Shown: piece after piece, positions 1 to 6,946 of the stretch
Layout of the letters: each line of letters starts with the position of its first letter
Position numbering within the stretch: the stretch's first letter is position 1
Translations under genes and position numbers: made by a program
Origin: Desulfobacula sp.
Lineage (GTDB): Bacteria; Desulfobacterota; Desulfobacteria; Desulfobacterales; Desulfobacteraceae
Reading direction: 5' to 3'
NCBI GenBank assembly: GCA_029940235.1
Contig: JAOZRI010000036.1
Coordinates: 1-13,073, forward strand
Length of the DNA stretch: 13,073 nt
The notes under the pieces: model-generated
Told to the model about the DNA's origin: nothing
Databases searched by the model: none
The model's input: the letters and a program-made list of their open reading frames with translations, nothing else

Positions 1-1
1 A

Positions 2-1027
2 ATGAAATTATTTCAAAGATTTTATCAGTTGATATTGCTAATCGTTATATTTTTACCTGTTTTATTTCCTTCATTTTCCTTTGGAGTTGATAACATGGGT
101 TTGTTCAGGATTGGAACCGGCGGCCAAACTGGAGTTTATTATCCCATTGGGAAAATTATAGCACAGGGCATTACAAATAATAATATATCAATTAAGGCAA
201 CTGGAACAAATAGCACCCGGGTTATTATCAGTATAGCCCAGAATTCTGGCGGATCATTAGCAAATGTTCAAGCAATAACAGCTGGTGAAATTGAAGCTGG
301 ATTAGTCCAGGCTGATGTCGCTGCATGGGCATTTAATTCTAAACATGCTTTCAAAAACAGTGACAAAGTCCGGGATATTCGGGCAATAGCAAGCCTTTAT
401 CCTGAGAAGTTTCAAATTGTCACACGCCGTGATGCAAAAATTAATAGTGTGAATGATCTTAGAGGGAAACGAATATCTGTTGATGAGGTTGGATCAGGGA
501 CATTGGCTGTTATGAAAATAGTTCTTGAAGCCCACGGTCTGAACGAAAAAGATCTCAAACCAGTTTATCTCAAACCGGTTTTTACCCATGGTAAAATAGT
601 AAGTAATGAACTTCAGGGTTTTGTTATGATGGCTGGTGCCCCAATGGAAGCTGTTATTCAATTGTTAAGTACAGGGATATCTCTTGTTCCTATAAAACCT
701 AAAATGGCTTCCATTATAGAATCGAAATATCCTTATTTAGTCCCAGGTTTAATACCCGCAGACATTTACTCTGGGATTCCCGATACACCAACTATTCAGG
801 TGCATGCACTTCTGGTTGTCAGCAAAGCAATGGATGAAGAACTTGTTTATAAAATTACAGCAGCCTTATGGAATGAGCAAACACTTTCTATGCTAACAAC
901 AGGACATCCACAGGGAAAATCAATTACGACTGACACTGCCTTGGTTGGTGTTTCAATACCACTTCACCCAGGTGCAAAAAAATATTACCAAAACCATACA
1001 CAACGTTTTAGCGGCAAACAACTGTAA
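2..1027 (+). CDS. TAXI-family TRAP transporter solute-binding protein
   Basis: This is a periplasmic substrate-binding protein of the TAXI (TRAP-associated extracytoplasmic immunogenic) family, 341 residues, a typical length. Residues 1 to about 28 form a signal peptide: basic start, then a long hydrophobic stretch ending near SFSFG. The mature protein opens with the family signature IGTGGQTGVYYPIG (about 37-50), followed by ATGTNSTR and an EIEAGLVQADVA segment, as in other TAXI proteins. The family binds small carboxylates or amino acids such as glutamate or 2-oxoglutarate; the ligand here cannot be read from sequence. The start is 2 bases from the window edge, so its ribosome site is not visible, but the signal peptide fits this ATG. 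The stop overlaps the next start by one base (TAATG), so it is translationally coupled to the histidine kinase. No TRAP permease (DctM or fused DctQM) lies downstream, so a sensory role is possible, though a permease could lie upstream. Confidence 0.9.
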   Translation: MKLFQRFYQLILLIVIFLPVLFPSFSFGVDNMGLFRIGTGGQTGVYYPIGKIIAQGITNNNISIKATGTNSTRVIISIAQNSGGSLANVQAITAGEIEAGLVQADVAAWAFNSKHAFKNSDKVRDIRAIASLYPEKFQIVTRRDAKINSVNDLRGKRISVDEVGSGTLAVMKIVLEAHGLNEKDLKPVYLKPVFTHGKIVSNELQGFVMMAGAPMEAVIQLLSTGISLVPIKPKMASIIESKYPYLVPGLIPADIYSGIPDTPTIQVHALLVVSKAMDEELVYKITAALWNEQTLSMLTTGHPQGKSITTDTALVGVSIPLHPGAKKYYQNHTQRFSGKQL

Positions 1028-3234
1028 TGAAAAAGAACCTCCCAGTTTTTCAACTGCTTTCATGGTTGCTAATGGTAGTAGTGATTGTCGGTGTTATTGC
1101 TACAGGAATCATTACAAATATTACCCTTCGATCAGTTGAAAAAAAACTTCCCGGGATACTTCTAAAAGAACTCAATGATCTTTCTCTTGTACTTGAAAAT
1201 CTCTCAGATGTTGTACATACAGCGAGTATTGCCAAAAACGTCCCCAGTTCAGATAATATAAAACTGCTTCAAAAAAAAATAGAACCTGTGTATGAAGATA
1301 TTGTAAAACTGCGAGACTCCTATGTGTTTGACAATATAGTACAGGCTTCTGCTTTTCATGCAGTAGTTGCACCGGCAATTGCAGATCTGAATATTTGGCT
1401 CTCCGAAGGCATTTCAGGATTACCACCAGAGGACAAAACAGTAACAGCCATAATATTTTTGCGAATTGAGGATGCTTATCAAAAAGCTCTATTGCAGAAC
1501 CGAGAATCGAGAATGATCGCCCAAAAAATACTGGTTGAGCAGCAAAATAGGCTTGGAAATTTTGTATTCAATGCTAATTTATTCTTTGTTTTGACCATAA
1601 TAGTTGTGTTTTGTATTGTATATTTATTGATTCGACAATATATACTTCAGATCAGAGAATTAAAGGCACAATCTAGATTACAGGCAAGTGAAGCTAAATA
1701 TCGACGATTGATGAATAACTCCAAGGCCATGATCTATAGACAGTCTCTGCCTGATGGGCGGTACGAATATGTCAGTCCTGCTTCCGTTGATATCATAGGG
1801 TACACCCCGGAAGAGCTTTATGACTATCCAATGATTATTAAAGACATCATACATTCTGATTGGGTAGAGTACTTAGAAAATCAATGGAACAAATTATTAA
1901 AAGGGGAAATTCCTCCAATTTATGAATATCAGATGATACATAAATCAGGAAAAATCAGATGGCTTCATCAGCAAAACATTTTAATTTATGATGAACATGG
2001 TTCTCTTATTGCTACAGAGGGAATAGTCACTGATCAAACCTTATTCAAGCAAGCAGAACAGAAGGCAATCAATGCCGAGAATATTGCAGGAGAACAAAGA
2101 AAAATGGCTTTAGTTGGTCAAATTGCAGGGAAAATGGCCCATGATTTTAATAATATCCTGGGAATTGTTATGGGCAATACCGAACTTGCATTACTTGACT
2201 GTAAAGAACCGCAAACAAAAAAAACTCTGAAATTGATTGTTGAACAAACCCTGCGAGGTAAAAATTTAACCAGAAACCTTGTTGCCTTTGCCAAGGATCA
2301 AGAGCCCAGGCAGGAGTTTTTTAACCTGCATGGAAAAATAGAACTGGTTATAAACCTTTTGAAAAAGGATTTGAAAGGAATTTCAATCGGCAGGGAAGAT
2401 AGCCCAGAGGTTCCCGATCTGCTTGCTGATTCCGGAATGATTGAGCATGCACTTGTTAACCTTTTACAAAATTCAATTCATGCAACAAGCATGGCTGAAC
2501 AGCCCCAAATAATAATTAGAACCTTTCTTAAAGATAAAAATATTTATATTGAAATTGAGGATAATGGATGTGGTATCCCTGAAGAGGCCATTGATAGAAT
2601 ATATGAGCCGGCTTTCACAATGAAAGGAAGCAGGGATATAACTGGTTCATATAAATCCGGTATTAAGGGAACTGGTTATGGGATGGCAAACGTGAAGAAA
2701 TATATTGAACAGCATAAGGGAAATATTTCAATTGATTCAAAAATTGAGAAAGGCACAAAAATTACACTCCGTCTCCCTGTAATAAAAAAAGGATTAACTA
2801 AAAAAGAAATAATAGAAATTCAGAAAGAAAATTTCAGTTCTAAAAAATCTATTCTGCTTGTGGAAGATGAACAGGCTATTTCAGATGTGCAGTATAAAAT
2901 ACTGACACATGAACCATGTAACCACAAAGTTGATGTTGCCGCTACGGGTAAAATGGCTATGGATTTATTTGAGAGGAATCAATATGATTGTATAAGTCTG
3001 GATTATGTTCTTCCAGGTAATCTGAATGGAATGGATGTATACAAACATATCAGGCAGACAAATAAAACCATTCCAATCCTTTTTGTATCCGGAAATCTGG
3101 ATTTTTTACAATCCATTAAAGAATTAAAGCATAAAGATTCTTGTGTTGATCATGTTTCAAAACCCTGTCAAAATAAAGATTATGTAAATGCTATTGATGA
3201 TCTATTGAGCAAAACGTCACAAAATTCAACTTAA
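1027..3234 (+). CDS. Membrane-bound hybrid sensor histidine kinase (PAS-HisKA-HATPase-REC)
   Basis: A 735-residue hybrid two-component kinase. A transmembrane helix lies at about 10-32 and a second at about 183-203; the roughly 150 residues between form an extracytoplasmic sensor domain that I do not recognise. A PAS domain follows (about 221-345; ends in the usual IRWLHQQN and ATEGIVTDQT elements). The dimerisation/phosphoacceptor helix carries MAHDFNNILG, with His372 as the predicted autophosphorylation site. The ATPase domain has the N box around LLQNSIHA (Asn482), the G1 box DNGCGIP (Asp512) and the G2 box KGTGYGMANVK. A C-terminal receiver (about 607-730) has the acidic EDE (613-615), phospho-acceptor Asp659 in SLDYVLPG and Lys712 in SKP, so it looks functional. 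The receiver is terminal and no DNA-binding domain is attached, so a phosphotransfer protein or separate regulator elsewhere is likely. Coupling to the TAXI protein suggests that protein delivers the ligand signal; this is inference. Confidence 0.92.
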   Translation: MKKNLPVFQLLSWLLMVVVIVGVIATGIITNITLRSVEKKLPGILLKELNDLSLVLENLSDVVHTASIAKNVPSSDNIKLLQKKIEPVYEDIVKLRDSYVFDNIVQASAFHAVVAPAIADLNIWLSEGISGLPPEDKTVTAIIFLRIEDAYQKALLQNRESRMIAQKILVEQQNRLGNFVFNANLFFVLTIIVVFCIVYLLIRQYILQIRELKAQSRLQASEAKYRRLMNNSKAMIYRQSLPDGRYEYVSPASVDIIGYTPEELYDYPMIIKDIIHSDWVEYLENQWNKLLKGEIPPIYEYQMIHKSGKIRWLHQQNILIYDEHGSLIATEGIVTDQTLFKQAEQKAINAENIAGEQRKMALVGQIAGKMAHDFNNILGIVMGNTELALLDCKEPQTKKTLKLIVEQTLRGKNLTRNLVAFAKDQEPRQEFFNLHGKIELVINLLKKDLKGISIGREDSPEVPDLLADSGMIEHALVNLLQNSIHATSMAEQPQIIIRTFLKDKNIYIEIEDNGCGIPEEAIDRIYEPAFTMKGSRDITGSYKSGIKGTGYGMANVKKYIEQHKGNISIDSKIEKGTKITLRLPVIKKGLTKKEIIEIQKENFSSKKSILLVEDEQAISDVQYKILTHEPCNHKVDVAATGKMAMDLFERNQYDCISLDYVLPGNLNGMDVYKHIRQTNKTIPILFVSGNLDFLQSIKELKHKDSCVDHVSKPCQNKDYVNAIDDLLSKTSQNST

Positions 3235-3431
3235 TATATCAAAAACATTCTGAGCATATTTTCAAAATTATTTTCTGGAAATTTGGATAAAATCAATAAT
3301 ACTTACATGATTGGAATCAATGTTTAACCCAAATTTCCAGTGATTATTCCAGGAAATTTTATTTTTATCATTGACCTCCCAACCCATTGCAGGTAGATCA
3401 TACAAAGTATTTATTCTAAAAGGAAAAACTC
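3235..3431. other. Intergenic region after the kinase gene
   Basis: A 197-base AT-rich gap between the kinase and the DUF4136 gene. Its only structure is the three-arm repeat set annotated separately. A short ORF running through 3371-3562 in another frame has no family resemblance and overlaps the lipoprotein gene, so it is not called. No convincing sigma-70 promoter was found by eye. Confidence 0.5.
3275..3359. repeat. Three-arm inverted repeat, possible terminator or alternative hairpins
   Basis: Arm 1 (3275-3286, CTGGAAATTTGG) is perfectly complementary over 12 bases to arm 2 (3329-3340, CCAAATTTCCAG), with a 42-base loop. Arm 3 (3352-3359, GGAAATTT) repeats the core of arm 1 and pairs with 8 bases of arm 2 (3331-3338) across a 13-base loop. 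Arms 1 and 3 therefore compete for arm 2. Arm 3 is followed by a T-rich tract (TTTATTTTTATC), so the 2-3 hairpin has the outline of a weak intrinsic terminator for the TAXI-kinase transcript. The stems are AT-rich, which lowers confidence in termination. Confidence 0.45.
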
Positions 3432-4025
3432 ATGTTAGATTATCCCATATATTTGATAAGATCCAGAAACTTTATTATAATTTGCTTTTTGTTTGCACTA
3501 TTCATCTATGGATGTTCCGGTATAAAAGTCAGTCAAGATTATCAACAAGATACGAACTTTAACAATTTAAAAACATATACCTGGAAATACATAACCCAGG
3601 AAAAAACTGGTGATGTGAGAATTGATAGCTCCTTGATGGATAACAGAATTCGCAAAGCCACAGAGAGTGCTCTGATGGAAAAAGGGTTGATTGCTGCAGA
3701 GGAAATTCCTGATTTTCAAGTGGCATATACATATACTATCTCAAAAAAAAATTATTCCGGCCCGGTCAATACAGGCATAGGGTTTGGATTTGGATCATAT
3801 AGACGCTATGGAACAATAGGTATCCGAACGAGCACACAAGTAGATGAATATGACGAGGGACTTCTGGTTATTGATTTTTTAAAATCAGACAGCGATATTA
3901 TCCTATGGAGAGGGAAAAGTACGCACCGGGTTGATACTCATTCAACACCTGAAAGTACAACTGATCAGATTAATAAAATTGTTAAAAAAATATTGTCCCA
4001 ATTCCCGCCTGGAAAGCCACTTTGA
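3432..4025 (+). CDS. DUF4136 domain-containing lipoprotein
   Basis: A 197-residue predicted outer-membrane or periplasmic lipoprotein of the DUF4136 family, function unknown. Residues 13-27 are a hydrophobic signal ending in a lipobox (FIYGC), with Cys28 the predicted lipidated residue. The mature part begins with the family hallmark: a DYQQDTNFNNLKTYTW stretch (Asp-Tyr, then Phe-x-x-Leu-Lys-Thr-Tyr-x-Trp). It continues with alternating beta-strand-like segments, a glycine-rich GIGFGFG stretch and an LVIDFLKSDSDIILWRG element near the C-terminus, all typical of these proteins. The length is normal. The start is supported by AAAAGGA about 8 bases upstream. It appears monocistronic: the next gene begins 157 bases later and shares no obvious function. 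DUF4136 lipoproteins are widespread in Bacteroidota and Proteobacteria-like lineages without an assigned activity. Confidence 0.85.
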   Translation: MLDYPIYLIRSRNFIIICFLFALFIYGCSGIKVSQDYQQDTNFNNLKTYTWKYITQEKTGDVRIDSSLMDNRIRKATESALMEKGLIAAEEIPDFQVAYTYTISKKNYSGPVNTGIGFGFGSYRRYGTIGIRTSTQVDEYDEGLLVIDFLKSDSDIILWRGKSTHRVDTHSTPESTTDQINKIVKKILSQFPPGKPL

Positions 4026-4182
4026 TCTGATCTGGTAAAGAAAAAGTGGACATTCATACATCTCTTATAATAATTAAATATTGATTTCCAATTCTGTAAG
4101 AGTGAAAAGTTATTTGTCTTGAGTCTTTATTTATAGTAGTGTGATTTTCATGATGTAAACAGTTTTTTAAAAAATATGAAAT

Positions 4183-4446
4183 ATGAAAAAAATCATATCC
4201 ACTGAAAAACTCCCAATAAAGCTATGGTTGGATGATATCGAAGATGGCGCACTTCAACAGGCAAAAAATATTGCCCATAATTATGTTTCCCAGGAAAAAC
4301 ACTTTGGCCGAAAAGTTTATGTTCATCGAAAAGGTGCAACCTCTGCAAGGAAAGATGAACTTGGAATTATCCCTGGCTCCCAGGGAACCTGTAGTTATAT
4401 AGTCAGGGGAAAAGGGAACAAGGATAGCTTTAAAGGTTACAAATGA
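4183..4446 (+). pseudogene. rtcB: RtcB RNA ligase remnant, internally deleted and truncated
   Basis: An 87-codon ORF made of two separate pieces of the RNA-splicing ligase RtcB. Residues 1-31 (KKIISTEKLPIKLW, then LDDIEDGALQQAKN) match the extreme N-terminus. Residues 32 to about 81 (HNYVSQEKHFG, YVHRKGATSAR, LGIIPGSQG, SYIVRGKGN, DSF) match the region that, in a full-length RtcB of roughly 400-480 residues, lies more than 200 residues further on. The junction is in frame near base 4275. The second piece breaks off just before the expected CSHGAGR, which carries the histidine that is guanylylated, and ends in unrelated GYK. Most metal ligands of the central domain are also missing, so ligase activity is not possible. 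The intact family joins 2',3'-cyclic phosphate and 5'-OH RNA ends. The ribosome site is weak (only AT-rich sequence with a repeated AAATATG). Being an open frame, it could still make a small protein, but a decayed gene is the simpler reading. Confidence 0.8.
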
Positions 4447-4823
4447 AATTACAACTGAATATTCTGGAAAACCATTTTACGATTCACCGTTTTCCAGCAA
4501 ATCATGAAATTCCAAATCAGGTGTATGAAAGCCAATTTTATTCAATCAGTAAAACTGATGAGGAATTATCAATTGTTTGCAATTCTACAACCCAGGTTAA
4601 CTCTGAAAAGTCTGATACCGATTGGTCATGTATTAAGGTAGAAGGTCCTTTGGATTTTTCTCTGACAGGCATTTTAGCAAAAATATCAACAGTTCTTGCT
4701 AAAGCTGAAATAAGTATTTTTGCAATATCAACCTTTGATACAGATTATATTTTGGTTAAATCAGAAAAACTACCGTTTGCAGAAAGGGCATTGCTGAAAT
4801 CTGGATATACTTTTCACCATTGA
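4443..4823 (+). CDS. ACT domain-containing protein (ACT_7/COG3603-like)
   Basis: A 126-residue cytoplasmic protein resembling the small stand-alone ACT-domain proteins of the COG3603 / ACT_7 type. The N-terminal half (about 1-60) has the LSIVCNS strand typical of the first subdomain. The C-terminal half (about 66-126) has the ACT signature: VEGPLDFSLTGILAKISTVLAKAEISIFAISTFDTDYILV, split as VEGPLDFSLTGILAKI plus ISIFAISTFDTDYILV. ACT domains bind amino acids or other small ligands; members of this group have no firmly assigned role. The start ATG overlaps the stop of the RtcB remnant by 4 bases (ATGA), with a modest AAAGG 5-8 bases upstream, so its translation is now coupled to the remnant. 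The length is normal and the frame is clean, so it appears intact. Confidence 0.85.
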   Translation: MKLQLNILENHFTIHRFPANHEIPNQVYESQFYSISKTDEELSIVCNSTTQVNSEKSDTDWSCIKVEGPLDFSLTGILAKISTVLAKAEISIFAISTFDTDYILVKSEKLPFAERALLKSGYTFHH

Positions 4824-4847
4824 AACCGAATCGTTGCAGCAGATCAA

Positions 4848-4891
4848 AAGGAGGTCCCAACCGGCTAATCACCTGTTAGCCTAAGGAAACA
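4848..4891 (+). promoter_or_regulatory. Orphan Shine-Dalgarno followed by a small hairpin
   Basis: A near-perfect AAGGAGGT (4848-4855) has no start codon at a usable distance. It is followed by GGCTAA (4863-4868) and TTAGCC (4876-4881), which form a 6-base stem with a 7-base loop. The loop contains ACCT, complementary to the AGGT of the Shine-Dalgarno. A second, weaker site (AAGG, 4883-4886) serves the ATG at 4892. This may be a leftover from a deleted gene start or a translation-control structure; the sequence does not decide. Confidence 0.35.
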
Positions 4892-5128
4892 ATGCAGGTT
4901 GATTTTAAAGACTATTTACCCTCTGAATTCAGAGATTCAGCGATACGGCTCTATTTCACCGCGCTCAAAGAAAAACTTGAACCGATTCTTGGCAGTGCTG
5001 GTTTGCCTGCTTCAGGGAAATGGGTTCCTTTCAGAGAACTTGCAGGCGGAAAAAAGTGGTATCGGCTGTTTGGCCAACGGTGTGAAAAACCTTTAAAAAA
5101 AATTGCTTTAAAGCATGGGTTTCAATAA
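4892..5128 (+). CDS. Small hypothetical protein, possibly a DUF3786 C-terminal fragment
   Basis: A 78-residue ORF with AAGG 5-6 bases upstream of the ATG. No signal peptide, membrane segment or cysteine motif is visible. The second half (SGKWVPFRELAGGKKWYRLF, about residues 41-60, then a basic C-terminus) resembles, from memory, the C-terminal end of DUF3786 proteins, which are longer (around 200 residues) and common in anaerobes. The first half (YLPSEFRDSAIRLYFTALK) is not recognised. Base composition looks richer in G+C than its neighbours. With the downstream fragment at 5144 it may represent a broken or chimeric gene. Coding potential is moderate and the family assignment is weak. Confidence 0.45.
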   Translation: MQVDFKDYLPSEFRDSAIRLYFTALKEKLEPILGSAGLPASGKWVPFRELAGGKKWYRLFGQRCEKPLKKIALKHGFQ

Positions 5129-5143
5129 TGAGGAGTTTGTAAT

Positions 5144-5340
5144 ATGATACCAGAATCAGAGATCTTTGACAAAATTTACAATGATTATATTGCTCAAATT
5201 GCCAATATTGATATTATATTTATATAAAGATAGACTTGGACTGAAAACAGAAAGAGTTTTCTTTAATAATTACAAAATAAAGAAAGAGGCCAGAAAAGAT
5301 ATTTTTGTCCCAAATTTAAAAGATTCAAAGACCGTTTTCA
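5144..5340 (+). pseudogene. Frameshifted gene fragment, possibly DUF3786 N-terminus
   Basis: An ATG at 5144 has a good ribosome site (GAGGAG about 8 bases upstream) and begins MIPESEIFDKIYNDYIAQIA, but it stops after 27 codons at 5225-5227. In the +1 frame from about 5226 the sequence continues as KDRLGLKTERVFFNNYKIKK, which reads like the next part of the same protein. Together they resemble, from memory, the N-terminus of DUF3786 proteins (an xxYxxxIAxID helix followed by a RLG/KxE segment). I therefore read this as the 5' end of a gene broken by a frameshift and then lost. The right-hand boundary is approximate. Confidence 0.35.
5199..5228 (+). promoter_or_regulatory. Candidate sigma-70 promoter for hypD
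   Basis: TTGCCA (5199-5204, 5 of 6 to the -35 consensus) is followed after 18 bases by TATAAA (5223-5228, 5 of 6 to the -10 consensus). It would give a leader of about 155 bases before the hypD start. The region is very AT-rich, so chance matches are common. Confidence 0.3.
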
Positions 5341-5391
5341 CGGGCACAAGTTTGCATAACGATTCACAGGATTACAGGAGGCGAAGTCGAT

Positions 5392-6471
5392 TTGAAATAT
5401 ATTAAAGAATACAGAGATTCAGGGCTTGCAAAAAATATAATTAAAGCAATAAAGGCTGAAAGCAAAAAAGAGCTTGCTCTCATGGAGGTATGCGGCACCC
5501 ATACAATGTCTATCTTCCGGCATGGAATCAGAAGTGTTCTGCCCTCGAACATCAGTCTGCTGTCAGGGCCTGGATGCCCTGTTTGTGTTACTGCCCAGCA
5601 GGATATTGATGCTTTTGTAGAATTTGCAAGAATTGAAAATGTTATTGTAACAACCTTTGGAGATTTGATGAAGGTTCCGGGCTCTGGTTCAAGCCTGACA
5701 AAGGAAAAAGCTCGTGGAGCTGATGTGAAAATTGTCTATTCCATGTTTGATGCCTTACAGATTGCAAAGAACAACCAGGATAAGGAAGTGGTCTTCTGCG
5801 GTGTGGGTTTTGAGACCACCATTCCAACCATTGCAGCCGGGATTTTATCAGCCAAAAATGAGGAAGTTAAAAACTTTAGTGTTTACTCTGCTAATAAATT
5901 AACTCCCCCTGCCCTGGCAGCGCTCATGGAAACCAAAGGCGTTAAAATTGACGGATTTATTCTTCCAGGTCATGTATCAGTCATTACAGGAACCAATGCA
6001 TATAGAGCAACATTTGAAAAATATGATATTCCATCGGTGATTGCGGGCTTTGAGCCCATTGATATTTTAAATGCTGTTTTAATGCTGATCAGGCAGAATG
6101 AAAGCAACTCACCTGCCCTTGAGAATGCCTATCCAAGAGCAGTATCTGATCAGGGTAATATCAAGGCAAAAACCATTATGAACCAGGTTTTTGAAATCTG
6201 CAATACTGTCTGGCGCGGTATCGGAGAAATTCCTTTAAGCGGTATGAGTTTAAAGCCTGAATACAACCAATTTGATGCTGCAATAAAATTTAATATGAAT
6301 ATGCCAAATGTACCTGAACCCAAAGGCTGTGCCTGCGGTGATATTTTAATGGGCTTAAAAACACCTGAGGCCTGTGCTCTATATAAAAAGGCCTGCACCC
6401 CTATAAACCCTGTAGGACCCTGTATGGTCTCCAGTGAAGGAGCCTGTGCTGCATACTACAGGTATAATTGA
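5392..6471 (+). CDS. hypD: Hydrogenase maturation iron-sulfur protein HypD
   Basis: HypD, 359 residues, the normal family length. With HypC it forms the scaffold on which the Fe(CN)2CO unit of [NiFe] hydrogenases is assembled, receiving cyanide from HypE; it acts in the cytoplasm. Visible motifs are MEVCGTHT (Cys34), GPGCPVC (Cys62, Cys65), GVGFETTIP, LPGHVSVITG with GTNAY, and the C-terminal cysteine-rich part GCACGDILMG, CALYKKAC and GPCMVSSEGAC that supplies the [4Fe-4S] ligands. All expected cysteines are present. The start is TTG at 5392, preceded by AGGAGG at 5376-5381 (10-base spacing); no ATG or GTG in frame fits better. hypC, usually immediately upstream, is absent here and the upstream DNA is degraded. 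The gene is followed by a convergent acetyltransferase gene after 33 bases. Its partners hypE and the hyb operon lie further on in the same orientation. Confidence 0.97.
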   Translation: MKYIKEYRDSGLAKNIIKAIKAESKKELALMEVCGTHTMSIFRHGIRSVLPSNISLLSGPGCPVCVTAQQDIDAFVEFARIENVIVTTFGDLMKVPGSGSSLTKEKARGADVKIVYSMFDALQIAKNNQDKEVVFCGVGFETTIPTIAAGILSAKNEEVKNFSVYSANKLTPPALAALMETKGVKIDGFILPGHVSVITGTNAYRATFEKYDIPSVIAGFEPIDILNAVLMLIRQNESNSPALENAYPRAVSDQGNIKAKTIMNQVFEICNTVWRGIGEIPLSGMSLKPEYNQFDAAIKFNMNMPNVPEPKGCACGDILMGLKTPEACALYKKACTPINPVGPCMVSSEGACAAYYRYN

Positions 6472-6480
6472 TAAATTATA
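6463..6480. repeat. AT-only inverted repeat at the hypD stop
   Basis: TATAATT (6463-6469) and AATTATA (6474-6480) form a 7-base perfect stem with a GATA loop, spanning the hypD stop codon in the short gap between convergent genes. Its position suits a bidirectional terminator, but the stem has no G-C pairs and no T-run follows, so the assignment is weak. Confidence 0.2.
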
Positions 6481-6504
6481 TTGTGACGCATTATGCATTG
6501 ATTA

Positions 6505-6912
6505 TCAGTGGTCATTCCCGGCATAAATCCACATGGGTTCAGTCTTTCCTGCACGTTCAAACCCCAGTGTTTTGTAAAACCCAATTGCTTTACCATCAGC
6601 TGTCAGCATTTGCTGATGAAATGATGAATATTTTTTTTGCATCAATTCCATCATTAAACGTCCGATTCCTTTTCCATGATGATCTGGATGGACAAGCATA
6701 TGCGGGTAGTAAACAACCAGGCTGCCATCGGATATGGCATTGCCGATTCCAACAAGTTGGCCTGAAATTCTTGCTGTAATCAGAGAATCAGAATTTTTAA
6801 GAGCCGGCATTAATTTGTCAGGCTGATCGGCTGATGACCAGCCATTTGCCCTATAAAGCTCAATAACCTCATCTTTTTCAATTTTATCTTCCAAACTTAA
6901 TTTTAGATCCAT
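6505..6912 (-). CDS. GNAT family N-acetyltransferase
   Basis: A 135-residue single-domain GNAT acetyltransferase, which transfers acetyl from acetyl-CoA to an amine; the substrate is unknown. The acetyl-CoA pyrophosphate-binding loop is clear in MLVHPDHHGKGIGRLMM (about 72-88; Gln/Arg-x-x-Gly-x-Gly type with H-x-G-x-G). It is followed by the YKTLGF element (about 113-118) that marks the end of the fold, and the N-terminal helix WSSADQPDKLMPAL is typical of small GNATs. The length is normal for the family. An AGGA lies just before the ATG. It sits 69 bases downstream of the QueG-like gene on the same strand, so the two are probably co-transcribed, and it converges on hypD. No sequence feature links it to hydrogenase maturation. 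Confidence 0.85.
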   Translation of the reverse strand: MDLKLSLEDKIEKDEVIELYRANGWSSADQPDKLMPALKNSDSLITARISGQLVGIGNAISDGSLVVYYPHMLVHPDHHGKGIGRLMMELMQKKYSSFHQQMLTADGKAIGFYKTLGFERAGKTEPMWIYAGNDH

Positions 6913-6946
6913 AAATATCCTGATAATATCATATATTAAATCAGTG

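Larger units (their letters stand above)
5129..5391. other. Gene-poor stretch upstream of hypD
   Basis: A 263-base AT-rich interval. It holds the frameshifted fragment beginning at 5144, a possible promoter around 5199-5228 and the hypD ribosome site (AGGAGG, 5376-5381). A longer open frame across 5166-5405 has no ribosome site for its own first ATG and runs into hypD, so it is not called as a gene. Confidence 0.5.

Noticed and set aside
3371..3562. 63-codon ORF overlapping the start of the DUF4136 gene
   Set aside because: It is an out-of-frame shadow with no family features; the lipoprotein frame has the signal peptide and domain.
4066..4071. TATAAT in the gap before the rtcB remnant
   Set aside because: No acceptable -35 at 15-19 bases and no extended -10, in a very AT-rich region, so it was not called as a promoter.
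4863..4881. GGCTAA/TTAGCC hairpin as an integron attC or attachment site
   Set aside because: It only loosely resembles the attC core (GTTAGCC rather than GTTRRRY) and there is no second half-site, integrase or cassette structure nearby.
5166..5405. 79-codon ORF reading into hypD
   Set aside because: Its ATG has no ribosome site, its first part is just another frame of the fragment at 5144, and it overlaps the hypD start. Only its middle section is used, as the frameshifted continuation.
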